Of a DNA stretch of 64,000 bases, positions 1 through 8,222 are shown piece after piece. Under the pieces are notes generated by a model, which was not told where the DNA came from, did no database searches, and saw only the letters and a list, made by a program, of their open reading frames with translations. Each line of letters begins with the position of its first letter. The stretch's first letter is position 1. The DNA is from Lachnospiraceae bacterium (GTDB lineage: Bacteria; Bacillota; Clostridia; Lachnospirales; Lachnospiraceae): positions 96,888-160,887 of the forward strand of contig JAFRSD010000035.1 of assembly GCA_017427775.1 (NCBI GenBank), read 5' to 3'. The position numbers and the translations under genes are program-made.

Positions 1-348
1 CCGGAAGCCCTCTCCGACATAGATCTGCTTAGCCTTTAACTGTCCGATCAGGATCTCGCGGACAAATGTAACCGCATCCGTGTTTCTGACCTGCTCCGTA
101 AAGGTCAGATTGACATACGCGTCGAATCCCAGTTCTTCGCAAAGCGCCTGCTTCTCGGAAAAGGATAATATTTCCTTCGATTCCTTCGTTTCCGTCGCGA
201 TCGAAAGAATTGCTTTTGAAAGCGCGCCGCAATTAAGGCTCATTTTTTCAAGAAGTACGCGGTGACCGAGGTGCAGTCCGTCGAATTTGCCTACCATAAC
301 GGCACAATCCGGTCCGTCATATGCCGCCGGTGTCATGTATAGTTTCAT
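1..348 (-). CDS. ribF: RibF, bifunctional riboflavin kinase/FAD synthetase (N-terminal part, cut by window edge)
   Basis: The visible 116 residues are the N-terminal FMN adenylyltransferase half of RibF, which makes FMN and FAD from riboflavin. The nucleotidyltransferase signature VGKFDGLHLGHR sits near residues 19-30, and the TEQVRN-type stretch and a VGEGFR end match the same domain (family VGEDFRFG). The flavokinase domain would lie beyond base 1. The gene begins 11 bases after truB and is the last visible gene of the rimP-nusA-infB operon, the usual truB-ribF order in Firmicutes. Family assignment is secure; completeness cannot be judged here. Confidence 0.92.
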   Translation of the reverse strand, partial: MKLYMTPAAYDGPDCAVMVGKFDGLHLGHRVLLEKMSLNCGALSKAILSIATETKESKEILSFSEKQALCEELGFDAYVNLTFTEQVRNTDAVTFVREILIGQLKAKQIYVGEGFR

Positions 349-359
349 GGCATTACCTG

Positions 360-1244
360 TTACAAAAACATTTTCACGGGCCGGTACATGCCGTCCCGAA
401 GTTCATAAAGCGCTTTGAAAACGCCGTCCTCATAAACTCTGACTTTCTCACGCGGTCCATCCGTGACATTAAGCTGCTCGGCATACAAGGGGTTGCCGTT
501 ATGAAGATAAAGTTTACCCTCTTCGGTCACATCAGCCCTGCCGTAATCCGTGAACAGCGTATCCGCCGGGATCAGGATCGAATCGATATCGCCGGCGAGG
601 AAGATCTCCCGCACTTCATCAATCGTATGCGAATCCTCCAGTTTGAAACCGGTCGTCTCGTTTCGTACAAGACTGCTCATAGAGGCGCCGCAGCCGAGTG
701 CTTCCCCGATATCGTTACAAAGCGTCCGGATATAGGTTCCTTTCGAGCACTGCACAAGCATGGAAAATGTGCCGGCGTTTCCGTCAAAACCGGAAACCTC
801 AATCCGGTCGATCCGGATCTTCTTTCGCTCCCGTTCCACCGTAATGCCTTTTCGCGCAAGATCCACAAGCTTATGACCGTCAACCTTTCTCGCGGAATAC
901 ATCGGTGTCAGCTGAAGGCTCTCCCCGAGAAAAGCCTCCGCCGCTTTCCGGACTTCTTCTTCGGTAATATCCGGTTTGCATTCTTTGAGAACCGTGCCGC
1001 TCAGGTCCTGCGTATCGGTCATAACGCCGAGCTTTACGCCTGCGGTATAAACCTTTACGCCCTCCATGATCAGGTCGCAGACCTTGGTCGCGTTTCCGAT
1101 GCAAACGGGAAGCACGCCTGTTGCGTCCGGATCAAGCGTACCGGTATGACCGATCTTCTTTACATGCAAAATACCTCTCAACTTTGCAACAACATCGTGA
1201 GAGGTATAGCCTTGTTCTTTTTTGATCACTAAAATTCCGTTCAT
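360..1244 (-). CDS. truB: TruB, tRNA pseudouridine-55 synthase
   Basis: This 294-residue protein converts U55 of the tRNA T-loop to pseudouridine. It has the TruB N-terminal pattern (NGILVIKKEQGYTSHDV) and the catalytic motif GHTGTLDPDATGVL near residues 33-46, whose Asp is the nucleophile. Length matches the bacterial family. The C-terminal part resembles the small PUA-like extension of TruB proteins. It starts one base after the nrnA stop, so translation is probably coupled. Its place between nrnA and ribF agrees with the conserved Firmicutes operon. Confidence 0.96.
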   Translation of the reverse strand: MNGILVIKKEQGYTSHDVVAKLRGILHVKKIGHTGTLDPDATGVLPVCIGNATKVCDLIMEGVKVYTAGVKLGVMTDTQDLSGTVLKECKPDITEEEVRKAAEAFLGESLQLTPMYSARKVDGHKLVDLARKGITVERERKKIRIDRIEVSGFDGNAGTFSMLVQCSKGTYIRTLCNDIGEALGCGASMSSLVRNETTGFKLEDSHTIDEVREIFLAGDIDSILIPADTLFTDYGRADVTEEGKLYLHNGNPLYAEQLNVTDGPREKVRVYEDGVFKALYELRDGMYRPVKMFL

Positions 1245-1245
1245 A

Positions 1246-2199
1246 TCACAATTGCAGCATGATCATCGCATAAACCTGCGTCAGAATGCCGTCGAGGTCC
1301 GAAGTCGTCGAGAAACCTGCAGCCATCTTATGGCCGCCTCCGTTAAAGGACGAAGAAATCATGGAAACATCCACTTTTCCGTTGCTCCGCAAGCTGAACT
1401 TATACTTGCCCGGAGCATCTTCACGGACAAATACGGCGCATTCCACGCCTTCGGTCGTACGCAGTTCGCTTACGATTCCTTCGGTTTCCGCCGCGGTAAT
1501 CCCGAGCCGTTCCATATCGGAAAGCGTCAATACCGAAACGATTGCCTTACCGCCGAGCACAAGTTCCGCTTTGTTAAGGGCAAATCCGAGCGTTTTCAGC
1601 TGCGGGAACGTCTTCATGTAGAAGGATCGGTCGATCAGATCGGCGGTGTCGATGCCCTTGCTCATAAGATAGCCGGCAATGTTCATCGTCTTCTCGGACG
1701 TGCAGCTGTACTTGAAAACACCCGTATCATGCATGATCCCGGTGTACAAAGCCTCTGCCGTCGGAAGATCGATGGAGTCCTTATCCATATGACCGAACAG
1801 AACTTCGCTCGTGGAGCTTGCATAAGCTTCCACGAAATTCCGGTCAGCGAAGCCGGTGTTCGTAATATGGTGGTCGAAATTCACGGTCTTCTTCGCCGCG
1901 GTAAATGCGTCTCCGCATTTGCCCATACGGTCGAAACTGCCGCAATCCACACTGATGAAAAGGTCGAAAGGTTCTTCGGGAAATACGAAATCGGTATGGA
2001 TATCCGAAATTCCCTTCAGCATATTGAAACTCTTTCCGGGTTCCTCCAGATAAGGCGTGATCTCGCACGCAGGAAGAACGTTCTTCAGATACAGATAACA
2101 CCCTAAAAGCGAGCCCACGCTGTCTCCGTCCGGATGAATATGACCGCAAATTCCGATTCTTTTCGCATCTCCGACAATGTTCTCAAGTAATTCACTCAT
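1246..2199 (-). CDS. nrnA: NrnA-like DHH/DHHA1 phosphoesterase (nanoRNase / pAp phosphatase)
   Basis: This 317-residue protein belongs to the NrnA family, which degrades 2-5 nucleotide RNAs and dephosphorylates 3'-phosphoadenosine 5'-phosphate. Visible metal-binding motifs are GHIHPDGDSVGS near residue 20, a central VDCGSFDR, and FDHHITN (the DHH motif). The C-terminal GGGHKMAAGF is the DHHA1 substrate-binding signature. I chose the ATG at 2199 because a GGGAG site lies nine bases upstream; an in-frame ATG nine bases earlier abuts that site. The start overlaps the end of rbfA by eight bases, as expected for coupled genes. Confidence 0.93.
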   Translation of the reverse strand: MSELLENIVGDAKRIGICGHIHPDGDSVGSLLGCYLYLKNVLPACEITPYLEEPGKSFNMLKGISDIHTDFVFPEEPFDLFISVDCGSFDRMGKCGDAFTAAKKTVNFDHHITNTGFADRNFVEAYASSTSEVLFGHMDKDSIDLPTAEALYTGIMHDTGVFKYSCTSEKTMNIAGYLMSKGIDTADLIDRSFYMKTFPQLKTLGFALNKAELVLGGKAIVSVLTLSDMERLGITAAETEGIVSELRTTEGVECAVFVREDAPGKYKFSLRSNGKVDVSMISSSFNGGGHKMAAGFSTTSDLDGILTQVYAMIMLQL

Positions 2200-2635
2200 C
2201 GCCGTCATCTCCCTTCGAACCGGAATCCTCCGTTTCCTCCTCCGAAGCCTCTGCATCCTTTTCGGAAGCCGTATCATCAGCCTCCGAAATATGCAGCGAC
2301 TCGATCAGGGAATTCATATGCATACCGTATTCCAGAGACTCATCGATATGGAAACGAAGTTCGGGCGTATTCCGAAGATTCAGTTCCTTCGCGAGGCTTG
2401 AACGAAGGAAGGGCATGGCGCTCCGAAGTCCCTGGAGCGTCTGCTTCTTCACGTTCTCGTCGCCGAACACGGTAATGTAAACCTTAGCCGACTTCAGATC
2501 CGGCGCAACCTCGACGCCCGAAACACTCGTCATCGGAGCGATACGCGGATCCTTTACTTCAAGAAGGATCAGATTTCCGAGGACTCTCTGAACCTCCTGA
2601 TTGATTCTTGTATTTTTAATACTGTTTTTCTTCAA
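2192..2635 (-). CDS. rbfA: RbfA, 30S ribosome-binding factor
   Basis: RbfA is a KH-like factor that binds the 30S subunit and helps mature the 5' end of 16S rRNA. The N-terminal NTRINQEVQRVLGNLI, the KDPRI stretch and the VYITVFGDE strand are typical. The family core is about 110-120 residues; this protein has 147 because of an acidic tail of roughly 30 residues rich in Glu, Asp and Ser. The gene lies 16 bases downstream of infB and overlaps nrnA. The tail is low-complexity and probably disordered (inference). Confidence 0.94.
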   Translation of the reverse strand: MKKNSIKNTRINQEVQRVLGNLILLEVKDPRIAPMTSVSGVEVAPDLKSAKVYITVFGDENVKKQTLQGLRSAMPFLRSSLAKELNLRNTPELRFHIDESLEYGMHMNSLIESLHISEADDTASEKDAEASEEETEDSGSKGDDGDE

Positions 2636-2651
2636 GATACCTGCTTTCTAC

Positions 2652-5600
2652 CTACTTGCGAGGCACTTCCTGCATAACATAAATCTCAACCTGGTCACCC
2701 TCGGCAATCTCGTTGCATTTGTCGAACAAAATACCGCATTCGTAGCCGGCCGCAACTTCCTTCACATCGTCCTTCATACGCTTCAGGGAAGCGATGTTGC
2801 CGTCGAAGATCTGCTTGCCGTCACGGGTGATCCTTGCCTTGCTGCCGCGCTGTACCTTACCGTCAAGCACATAGGAACCTGCAATGGTTCCGACATTGCT
2901 TGCCTTGAAGAGCATACGGATCTCGGCATGACCTGTGATCACTTCTTCGTATACAGGATCAAGCATACCCTTCATCGCGAGCTCGATATCATCGATCGCG
3001 TTATAGATTACGGAGTACAGACGAATATCAACGTTCTCACGCTCTGCGGTATCGGCAGCGGTCGTATCGGGCTTAACGTTGAAGCCGATGATGATCGCGT
3101 TCGATGCGCTTGCAAGGATAACGTCGGACTCGTTAATGTTACCGGCACCGCCGTGGATGCAGCGTACCGCAACCTCTTCGTTGCTGAGCTTCGTAAGAGA
3201 CTGCTTAACGGCCTCAACGGAACCTGCCACGTCTGCCTTAACGATAATATTGAGTTCCTTAACATTACCGGCCTTGATCTGATCGAACAGACCTTCAAGC
3301 GACAGCTTGGACTTAGTCTCAGCGATCAGCTGTTCCTTATGCTGCGCGATAAATGCGTCCGCGATCTCTCTTGCTTCCTTCTCGGTTCCGGTCACAACAA
3401 GCGTATCGCCTGCGTTCGGAACGCTGTTAAGGCCGAGGATCTCAACAGGCGTCGAAGGCTTCGCTTCGGTAACCTTCTGGCCCTTATCGTTGATCATCGC
3501 ACGGATCTTACCGAACGAAGAACCGATGGCAACGTTCTCGCCGACATGCAACGTACCCTTCTGAACAAGTACTGTTGCAACGGGACCGCGGCCCTTATCA
3601 AGCTTCGCTTCGATTACGATACCTCTCGCCTTACGGTTCGGGTTCGCGCGAAGCTCCTGAACCTCAGCGGTAAGAAGGATCATTTCAAGCAGCTGCTCGA
3701 TACCCATACCGGTCTTGGCGGATACGGGAACGGTAACAACATCGCCGCCCCAGCTCTCGGAAACAAGTCCCTGGTCGGACAATTCCGAAAGAACACGATC
3801 GGGGTTGGCGCCTTCTTTATCCATCTTGTTGATGGCAACGACGATCGGCACATTTGCCGCCTTCGCATGGTTGATCGCCTCAACGGTCTGCGGCATTACA
3901 CCGTCGTCCGCTGCAACAACAAGTACAGCGATATCCGTAGCCATGGCACCACGCATACGCATAGCGGTAAATGCCTCGTGGCCGGGCGTATCGAGGAACG
4001 TGATCAGCTCGCCGTTGATCTCAATCTGATAAGCACCGATGTGCTGCGTGATTCCGCCCGCCTCACGTGCCGTAACGTTCGTGGAACGGATCTTATCAAG
4101 AATGGAAGTCTTACCATGGTCAACATGACCCATTACGCAGACAACCGGAGGACGCTTGATGAGGGTGTCCTCATTGTCCTCGGTATCACGCATGAGTTCT
4201 TCCACGATATCGACAACCTGCTCCTTCTCAACGATACAGTTGTAATCCATCGCGAGGAGCTCGGCTTCTTCAAACGGAAGTTCGGTATTAACGTTGCAGA
4301 TCTTACCGGAAAGGAACAGCTTCTTAACGATGGCGGCAGCGTTCTGCTTCATCTTGTCAGCGAGTTCCTTGATCGTGATCACCTCAGGGATCACGATGGT
4401 CTTTACCTCATCCGGATCTTCCTTCTTAACGGGGATCGGCTCGGGCTTAATGAAAGCGCCTCTTCCGTCCTTCTTTACCTGCTTGCCCTTCTTGCCGACC
4501 GTCTCCATATCCTTATCGAGGTTACGGTTCTTGTTACGGTCGCGGTTCTTGTTATTGTATGCATCTGCGCGATGCTCTTTGTTGATGTCCTTGGCAAAAT
4601 CGGACTTGATGCTGCCGGAATCTCTGCGGTTATCATTCTTACGGGCAAATGTGCGCTTCGAATCGCTGTCCTTGTCCTTATCGAAACCGCCCTTGTCAAA
4701 TGCGCCCTTAGAGAAATTGTCACGGCCCATGCCCTGGCCTTGTCCGGGTCTGCGGTTGAAACCGCCCTGTCCCTGTCCGTCACGAGGTGTGCGGTTGTAA
4801 CCACCCTGTCCCTGACCTTCTCTGGGCGTACGGTTGTAGCCGCCCTGTCCCTGTCCGTCTCTGGGCGTACGGTTAAAGCCGCCCTGTCCCTGACCTTCTC
4901 TGGGCGTACGGTTGTAGCCGCCCTGTCCCTGACCTTCTCTGGGCGTACGGTTAAAGCTGCCCTGTCCCTGACCTTCTCTGGGCGTACGGTTGTAACCGCC
5001 CTGTCCCTGTCCGTCACGAGGCGTGCGGGTATAACCCTGCCCCTGGCCTTCACGAGGCGTGCGGGTGCCCTGGGCGTCATCTCTTCTTTGAGCAGGTCTT
5101 CCTTCGGTTGTCTTTACGGGAGCCTTAGCTGCAGGCTTCTCGGCATTGTCCGTCTTCTCGGGAGCGGTTCTTGTAACAGTTGCTTCCGGAGTGGTCTCGG
5201 TAACCGTAGGAACGATCGCAACGGGTTCAGCTGCCGTTTCCTTCTTCTCGGGCTTCGGTTCAGCTGACTTCATTGTCTCTTTCTCTGCGGGAGCCGGAGC
5301 ATTCTCTTTCTTCTCGGCGGGCTTATCCTTCTTAGCGGCAAGACGAACAAGACGTCCGTCCTTCGTATAAGAATAAACCGCCGTGGTAAGATTTCCGTTC
5401 TCGTCCTTCTCGGGCTTGATACGGAATCCGTTTTTATCAAGCATCAGCTTCTTCAGATTGCCCTGCTCGTCAAATACGGGACCCGTGATCGGAAGCGGAT
5501 TGCCGTCTGCATCCTTGCTGTGCACGGGGGTGCCGTCCTGGTAGAACAGCTTGCCGCTCTTAGCATTTTCCGGCTTCGGCTCCTGATGTTTGATCTTGCG

Positions 5601-5756
5601 CTTTCCGAAGAAACTCTCGGCGATCGCGATGGCGTCATCATCGACAAGACTCGTTACGCTCTTGGCATCAACGCCCTTTTCGCGAAGATAAGACATAAGG
5701 TCATTATTCTTTACGCCAAGTTCTCTGGCCAATTCATTGACCTTGATTTTCGACAT
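2652..5756 (-). CDS. infB: InfB, translation initiation factor IF-2 with a repetitive linker
   Basis: IF-2 is the GTPase that brings initiator tRNA to the 30S subunit and promotes subunit joining. At 1034 residues it is long for a Firmicute (B. subtilis about 716). An IF2_N helical domain ([14 protein letters not shown]) is followed by a DG-rich segment near residues 65-130, an Ala/Lys/Glu-rich stretch, eight Gly/Gln-rich repeats at about residues 232-334, a charged linker and a second IF2_N-like domain. The G domain begins near residue 538 with GHVDHGKTS, then DTPGHEAF and NKMD; domains II-IV follow. The ATG at 5756 has GGAGG eight bases upstream and overlaps ylxQ by 23 bases. Confidence 0.97.
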   Translation of the reverse strand: MSKIKVNELARELGVKNNDLMSYLREKGVDAKSVTSLVDDDAIAIAESFFGKRKIKHQEPKPENAKSGKLFYQDGTPVHSKDADGNPLPITGPVFDEQGNLKKLMLDKNGFRIKPEKDENGNLTTAVYSYTKDGRLVRLAAKKDKPAEKKENAPAPAEKETMKSAEPKPEKKETAAEPVAIVPTVTETTPEATVTRTAPEKTDNAEKPAAKAPVKTTEGRPAQRRDDAQGTRTPREGQGQGYTRTPRDGQGQGGYNRTPREGQGQGSFNRTPREGQGQGGYNRTPREGQGQGGFNRTPRDGQGQGGYNRTPREGQGQGGYNRTPRDGQGQGGFNRRPGQGQGMGRDNFSKGAFDKGGFDKDKDSDSKRTFARKNDNRRDSGSIKSDFAKDINKEHRADAYNNKNRDRNKNRNLDKDMETVGKKGKQVKKDGRGAFIKPEPIPVKKEDPDEVKTIVIPEVITIKELADKMKQNAAAIVKKLFLSGKICNVNTELPFEEAELLAMDYNCIVEKEQVVDIVEELMRDTEDNEDTLIKRPPVVCVMGHVDHGKTSILDKIRSTNVTAREAGGITQHIGAYQIEINGELITFLDTPGHEAFTAMRMRGAMATDIAVLVVAADDGVMPQTVEAINHAKAANVPIVVAINKMDKEGANPDRVLSELSDQGLVSESWGGDVVTVPVSAKTGMGIEQLLEMILLTAEVQELRANPNRKARGIVIEAKLDKGRGPVATVLVQKGTLHVGENVAIGSSFGKIRAMINDKGQKVTEAKPSTPVEILGLNSVPNAGDTLVVTGTEKEAREIADAFIAQHKEQLIAETKSKLSLEGLFDQIKAGNVKELNIIVKADVAGSVEAVKQSLTKLSNEEVAVRCIHGGAGNINESDVILASASNAIIIGFNVKPDTTAADTAERENVDIRLYSVIYNAIDDIELAMKGMLDPVYEEVITGHAEIRMLFKASNVGTIAGSYVLDGKVQRGSKARITRDGKQIFDGNIASLKRMKDDVKEVAAGYECGILFDKCNEIAEGDQVEIYVMQEVPRK
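4755..5063 (-). repeat. Eight tandem 39-base repeats inside infB (13-residue Gly/Gln/Arg units)
   Basis: Eight consecutive in-frame units of consensus [15 protein letters not shown] occupy this stretch; the first is 12 residues and the other seven are 13. Variation is limited to E/D, Y/F and G/S, and several neighbouring units are nearly identical at the nucleotide level, which suggests recent slippage or unequal exchange. A degenerate ninth unit ([10 protein letters not shown]) follows on the low-coordinate side. The repeats lie between the N-terminal domains and the GTPase core. They probably form a flexible, RNA-friendly linker of variable length (inference). Confidence 0.95.
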
Positions 5757-6069
5757 TCGGTATACCTCCAACATGAATTAAGTTTACGATTTTATCGGCT
5801 ATACCCTGGTCCGTGATCGCCGCTACGGCGCGTATCTCGCATCCGATCGCGCGTCCGAGCGATTCTTTCGTTCCGTAAAACTCCACGGGCACCTTGTAGT
5901 ATGCGCAGGCGTCCGACATGTTTTTACGGGAGTTCTTCGCGGCGTCTTCCGCGATGATCACAAGACAGGCTTTTCCTTTACGAACGGCATCCTCCGCCTG
6001 AAACTCGCCGGAACAGATCTTGCCGGCCTTGCGGGCAATGCCTAACATATTCAACACGCGGTCAGTCAT
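5734..6069 (-). CDS. ylxQ: YlxQ, L7Ae-family ribosomal-associated protein
   Basis: This 111-residue protein is an L7Ae/L30e/S12e-fold RNA-binding protein of the YlxQ type, which recognises kink-turn RNA. Typical features are the start [16 protein letters not shown], the [12 protein letters not shown] strand and the VPVEF motif followed by LGRAIG. It lies between rnpM and infB, its constant position in Firmicutes. The start overlaps the rnpM end by eight bases and its own end overlaps infB by 23 bases, so the three are probably translationally coupled. Its exact cellular role is unsettled. Confidence 0.9.
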   Translation of the reverse strand: MTDRVLNMLGIARKAGKICSGEFQAEDAVRKGKACLVIIAEDAAKNSRKNMSDACAYYKVPVEFYGTKESLGRAIGCEIRAVAAITDQGIADKIVNLIHVGGIPNVENQGQ

Positions 6070-6334
6070 TGACGCTCATCTCCTTTTCAAGAGCTTCATA
6101 AAGCTCTTCGGAAAATGTGATCTCCAATGATCTTTCGATCGCATGGCTTTTCTTTGCCTTCAAAAAGCACTCAATATTATCGCATAAATATGCGCCGCGT
6201 CCGTTCTTCTTGCCGGTTCGGTCAATCTCGACCGTTTCTTCGGGCGTACGGATCACGCGGATGAGTTCTTTCTTCGGTTTGCTTTCGCCGCATCCGGTGC
6301 ATTTCCGTAGCGGAATCTTCTTCGTCTTCGGCAT
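6062..6334 (-). CDS. rnpM: RnpM/YlxR (DUF448), RNA-binding modulator of RNase P
   Basis: This 90-residue protein has the YlxR signature: PLRKCTGCGESKPKKELIRVIRTP at residues 8-31 and GRGAYLCDNIECFLKAKK around residues 45-62. The family is basic and RNA-binding, and its B. subtilis member was reported to bind RNase P RNA and dampen its activity. It follows nusA by six bases and overlaps ylxQ by eight. The paired cysteines near the start are well conserved in the family. Assignment to the family is firm; function here is by analogy. Confidence 0.92.
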   Translation of the reverse strand: MPKTKKIPLRKCTGCGESKPKKELIRVIRTPEETVEIDRTGKKNGRGAYLCDNIECFLKAKKSHAIERSLEITFSEELYEALEKEMSVND

Positions 6335-6340
6335 GGTTAC

Positions 6341-7396
6341 CTACCCTTCTACCTGAGACTCTCCCTTGATATCAATCTTGTAGCCGGTAAGACGGGCGGC
6401 AAGTCTTGCGTTCTGTCCGCCGGTACCGATTGCAAGGCAAAGCTGATGATCCGGTACAACGACTCTTGCGCTGTGCTCTTCCTCATTTACGTCAACATAA
6501 ACAACCTTTGCGGGAGAAAGTGCATTCTTGATCATGATCTCCGGGTTGTCGCTCCAGTTGATGATATCGATCTTCTCACCGCGAAGTTCGTCAACAACCG
6601 CATTCACACGGGCGCTGTTCACGCCGACGCATGCACCGACGGGATCAACGTTCGGATGATGGGAGTAAACTGCCATCTTCGTTCTCTGTCCTGCCTCACG
6701 GCTGATGCTCTTGATCTCAACGGTTCCGTCAGCAACTTCGGCAACCTCGTTCTCGAAGAGTCTCTTAACAAGGTCCGGATGGGTACGGGATACGGTGATC
6801 TTCGGTCCCTTAGGGGTTTCCTTAACTTCGAGAACGTAAACCTTAACGCGCTCGTTCAGGCGGAAGGACTCGCCGCGGATCTGCTCGGATTCAATGAGAA
6901 GCGCGTCCATCTTGCCGAGATTCAGGGTGATGGTCTTCTCGTTGATACGCTGAACGATACCGGTAACAACCTCATGCTCCTTGCCGGCATACTTCTCGTA
7001 AAGCTGCTTACGCTCTTCCTCACGGATCTTCTGCACGATAGCCTGTTTCGCACGGCTTGCAACGATACGGCCGAAATCGTGCGGGATTACTTCCTGATAA
7101 GCTACATCGCCGATGGCAAGCTTCTTATGCGGGAAACGGGCAGCTGCCTCTTCGGGCGTGATCTGGATGGAAGGATCCTCTACATTCTCCGTAACCTCAT
7201 ATCCGGAAAGCACCTTTACATCGCCGCTCTCGGGATTGATCGTAACCGTAACGTAATCATTCTTCTTGTACTCGTTTTTAACAGCGGCAACGAGAGCCGT
7301 TTCAATTGCCTCAAGAAGCACTTCCTTCGGAATGTCTTTCTCTTTCTCAATCGTATTCAGTGCTTCGATCAGCATGTTCTTGTTTTCTTTTTCCAT
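6341..7396 (-). CDS. nusA: NusA, transcription elongation/termination factor
   Basis: NusA binds RNA polymerase and nascent RNA and modulates pausing, termination and antitermination. This 351-residue protein has the N-terminal polymerase-binding domain (EALNTIEKEKDIPKEVLLEAIE), an S1 domain near residues 135-200 (VVTGIVQRI), and two KH domains ending in the AIGTGGQNARLAARLTG motif near residue 325. It lacks the C-terminal acidic repeats of E. coli NusA, as usual in Firmicutes. An AGAGGA site lies just upstream of the chosen ATG. Since NusA acts on terminator-like hairpins, the palindrome in this operon's leader deserves attention. Confidence 0.96.
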   Translation of the reverse strand: MEKENKNMLIEALNTIEKEKDIPKEVLLEAIETALVAAVKNEYKKNDYVTVTINPESGDVKVLSGYEVTENVEDPSIQITPEEAAARFPHKKLAIGDVAYQEVIPHDFGRIVASRAKQAIVQKIREEERKQLYEKYAGKEHEVVTGIVQRINEKTITLNLGKMDALLIESEQIRGESFRLNERVKVYVLEVKETPKGPKITVSRTHPDLVKRLFENEVAEVADGTVEIKSISREAGQRTKMAVYSHHPNVDPVGACVGVNSARVNAVVDELRGEKIDIINWSDNPEIMIKNALSPAKVVYVDVNEEEHSARVVVPDHQLCLAIGTGGQNARLAARLTGYKIDIKGESQVEG

Positions 7397-7419
7397 GGTG
7401 TCCTCTTTTCTGTTTTATT

Positions 7420-7893
7420 TTATTCGGTTTCCCATACAAATGCCTGACGGATCATCGAAAGGTTCTTCCGTTCGATAACGATATCCGCGCCGTCAAGACT
7501 TACCGTGACCGTATCGCGGTCATAAGCCTTCAGATCCGCGGTCATCTCCTTGCGTCCGTTGACCGCCTTAAAGAATTTCATTTCCACCGGCTTGCCGATG
7601 TTCCGTTCGAAATCCTTCTCCTTCTTAAGCGGTCTTGTGAGCCCCGGCGAGCTGACTTCGAGAATGTAAGCTTCATCAATGAAGTCTGCTTCATCGAGCT
7701 TATCGCTTAACGCTCTGCTCACCTTTTCACAGTCATCAATCGTAATGCCGTCCGGCTTATCGATATAAACGCGAAGGTACCAGTCTCCGGCTTCCTTCTC
7801 ATAATCGATATCGACCAGCTCGAACTGCCATTCCGAAAGGATCGGCTCCAACAGACCTGCCGTCCTGCTTTCGTATGTTTCCTTTTTGGCCAT
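7420..7893 (-). CDS. rimP: RimP, 30S ribosome maturation factor
   Basis: RimP assists late assembly of the 30S subunit. The 157-residue length and the motifs LVDIDYEKEAGDWYLRVYID, DDCEKVSRALSDKLDE and YILEVSSPGLTRPL (residues about 76-90) are diagnostic of the two-domain RimP fold. It is the first gene of the nusA-infB operon. A plausible AGAAAGGA ribosome site precedes the ATG. About 100 bases upstream lies a sigma-A promoter, with a perfect palindrome between promoter and gene. Confidence 0.95.
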   Translation of the reverse strand: MAKKETYESRTAGLLEPILSEWQFELVDIDYEKEAGDWYLRVYIDKPDGITIDDCEKVSRALSDKLDEADFIDEAYILEVSSPGLTRPLKKEKDFERNIGKPVEMKFFKAVNGRKEMTADLKAYDRDTVTVSLDGADIVIERKNLSMIRQAFVWETE

Positions 7894-7935
7894 ACTTGAT
7901 CCTTTCTCCGTGCTTTGTATTTCAAAAGCAAACGG

Positions 7936-7963
7936 AAAGGAGTTCCGAATTCGGAACTCCTTT
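7936..7963. promoter_or_regulatory. Perfect 28-base palindrome in the rimP operon leader
   Basis: The two strands are identical here: half-site AAAGGAGTTCCGAA followed directly by its reverse complement. It lies about 30 bases downstream of the proposed -10 box and about 40 bases before the rimP ATG, so it would be transcribed in the leader. As RNA it can fold into a strong hairpin with a tight AAUU loop. A run of three U follows on the minus strand, which is weak for an intrinsic terminator. It might be an attenuator responsive to NusA, an mRNA-stability hairpin or a dyad operator; sequence alone does not decide. Confidence 0.75.
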
Positions 7964-7990
7964 TACAATACCACCTTAGTTACAAAACAC

Positions 7991-8018
7991 ATTATAGCGC
8001 ATATTTCGGAAAATGCAA
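7991..8018 (-). promoter_or_regulatory. Sigma-A promoter of the rimP-nusA-infB operon
   Basis: Read on the minus strand, TTGCAT (8018-8013) is separated by 16 bases from a perfect TATAAT (7996-7991). Transcription would start near 7984 and run into the palindrome and rimP. The -35 box lies about ten bases beyond the stop codon of the small membrane protein at the end of the his operon. There is no obvious terminator between the two operons. Confidence 0.85.
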
Positions 8019-8026
8019 GAAAAATT

Positions 8027-8185
8027 TTACGCAGAAGCAGTTTGTTCCTGTTCCGCATTCTCCTGTTCTTTCAAACGGTTCTTGCGCTTTCTCAGTTTAA
8101 TGCCGCAGAAGATTCCGAATCCGCCGCAGGCAACCAAAGCAAGATATGTCAAAACGCTCTTTCCGAGCTCTGCAAAAAAATCCAT
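8027..8185 (-). CDS. Small single-span membrane protein (52 residues)
   Basis: This short gene has a very good ribosome site (GGAGGATATC before ATG). The product starts MDFFAELGKS, has a hydrophobic segment at about residues 11-29 (VLTYLALVACGGFGIF), a strongly basic stretch (KLRKRKNRLK) and a Gln/Glu-rich tail. The positive residues after the span suggest an N-out, C-in single-pass protein (inference). It follows hisIE by 37 bases and is probably the last gene of the his operon. I do not recognise a family. The good start site and the membrane-like composition argue that it is real. Confidence 0.7.
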   Translation of the reverse strand: MDFFAELGKSVLTYLALVACGGFGIFCGIKLRKRKNRLKEQENAEQEQTASA

Positions 8186-8222
8186 GATATCCTCCTAAAC
8201 CGTACCGGTCGCAACAATCTTA

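Noticed and set aside
4755..5063. Regular repeats considered as a CRISPR array
   Set aside because: Units are contiguous, have no unique spacers, and code in frame for the IF-2 linker.
2601..5267. Very long plus-strand open frame (888 codons) opposite infB
   Set aside because: It lies antisense to an unmistakable IF-2 gene; its product is unrecognisable and full of Arg, Leu and Ser repeats that mirror the infB minisatellite. No ribosome site precedes it.
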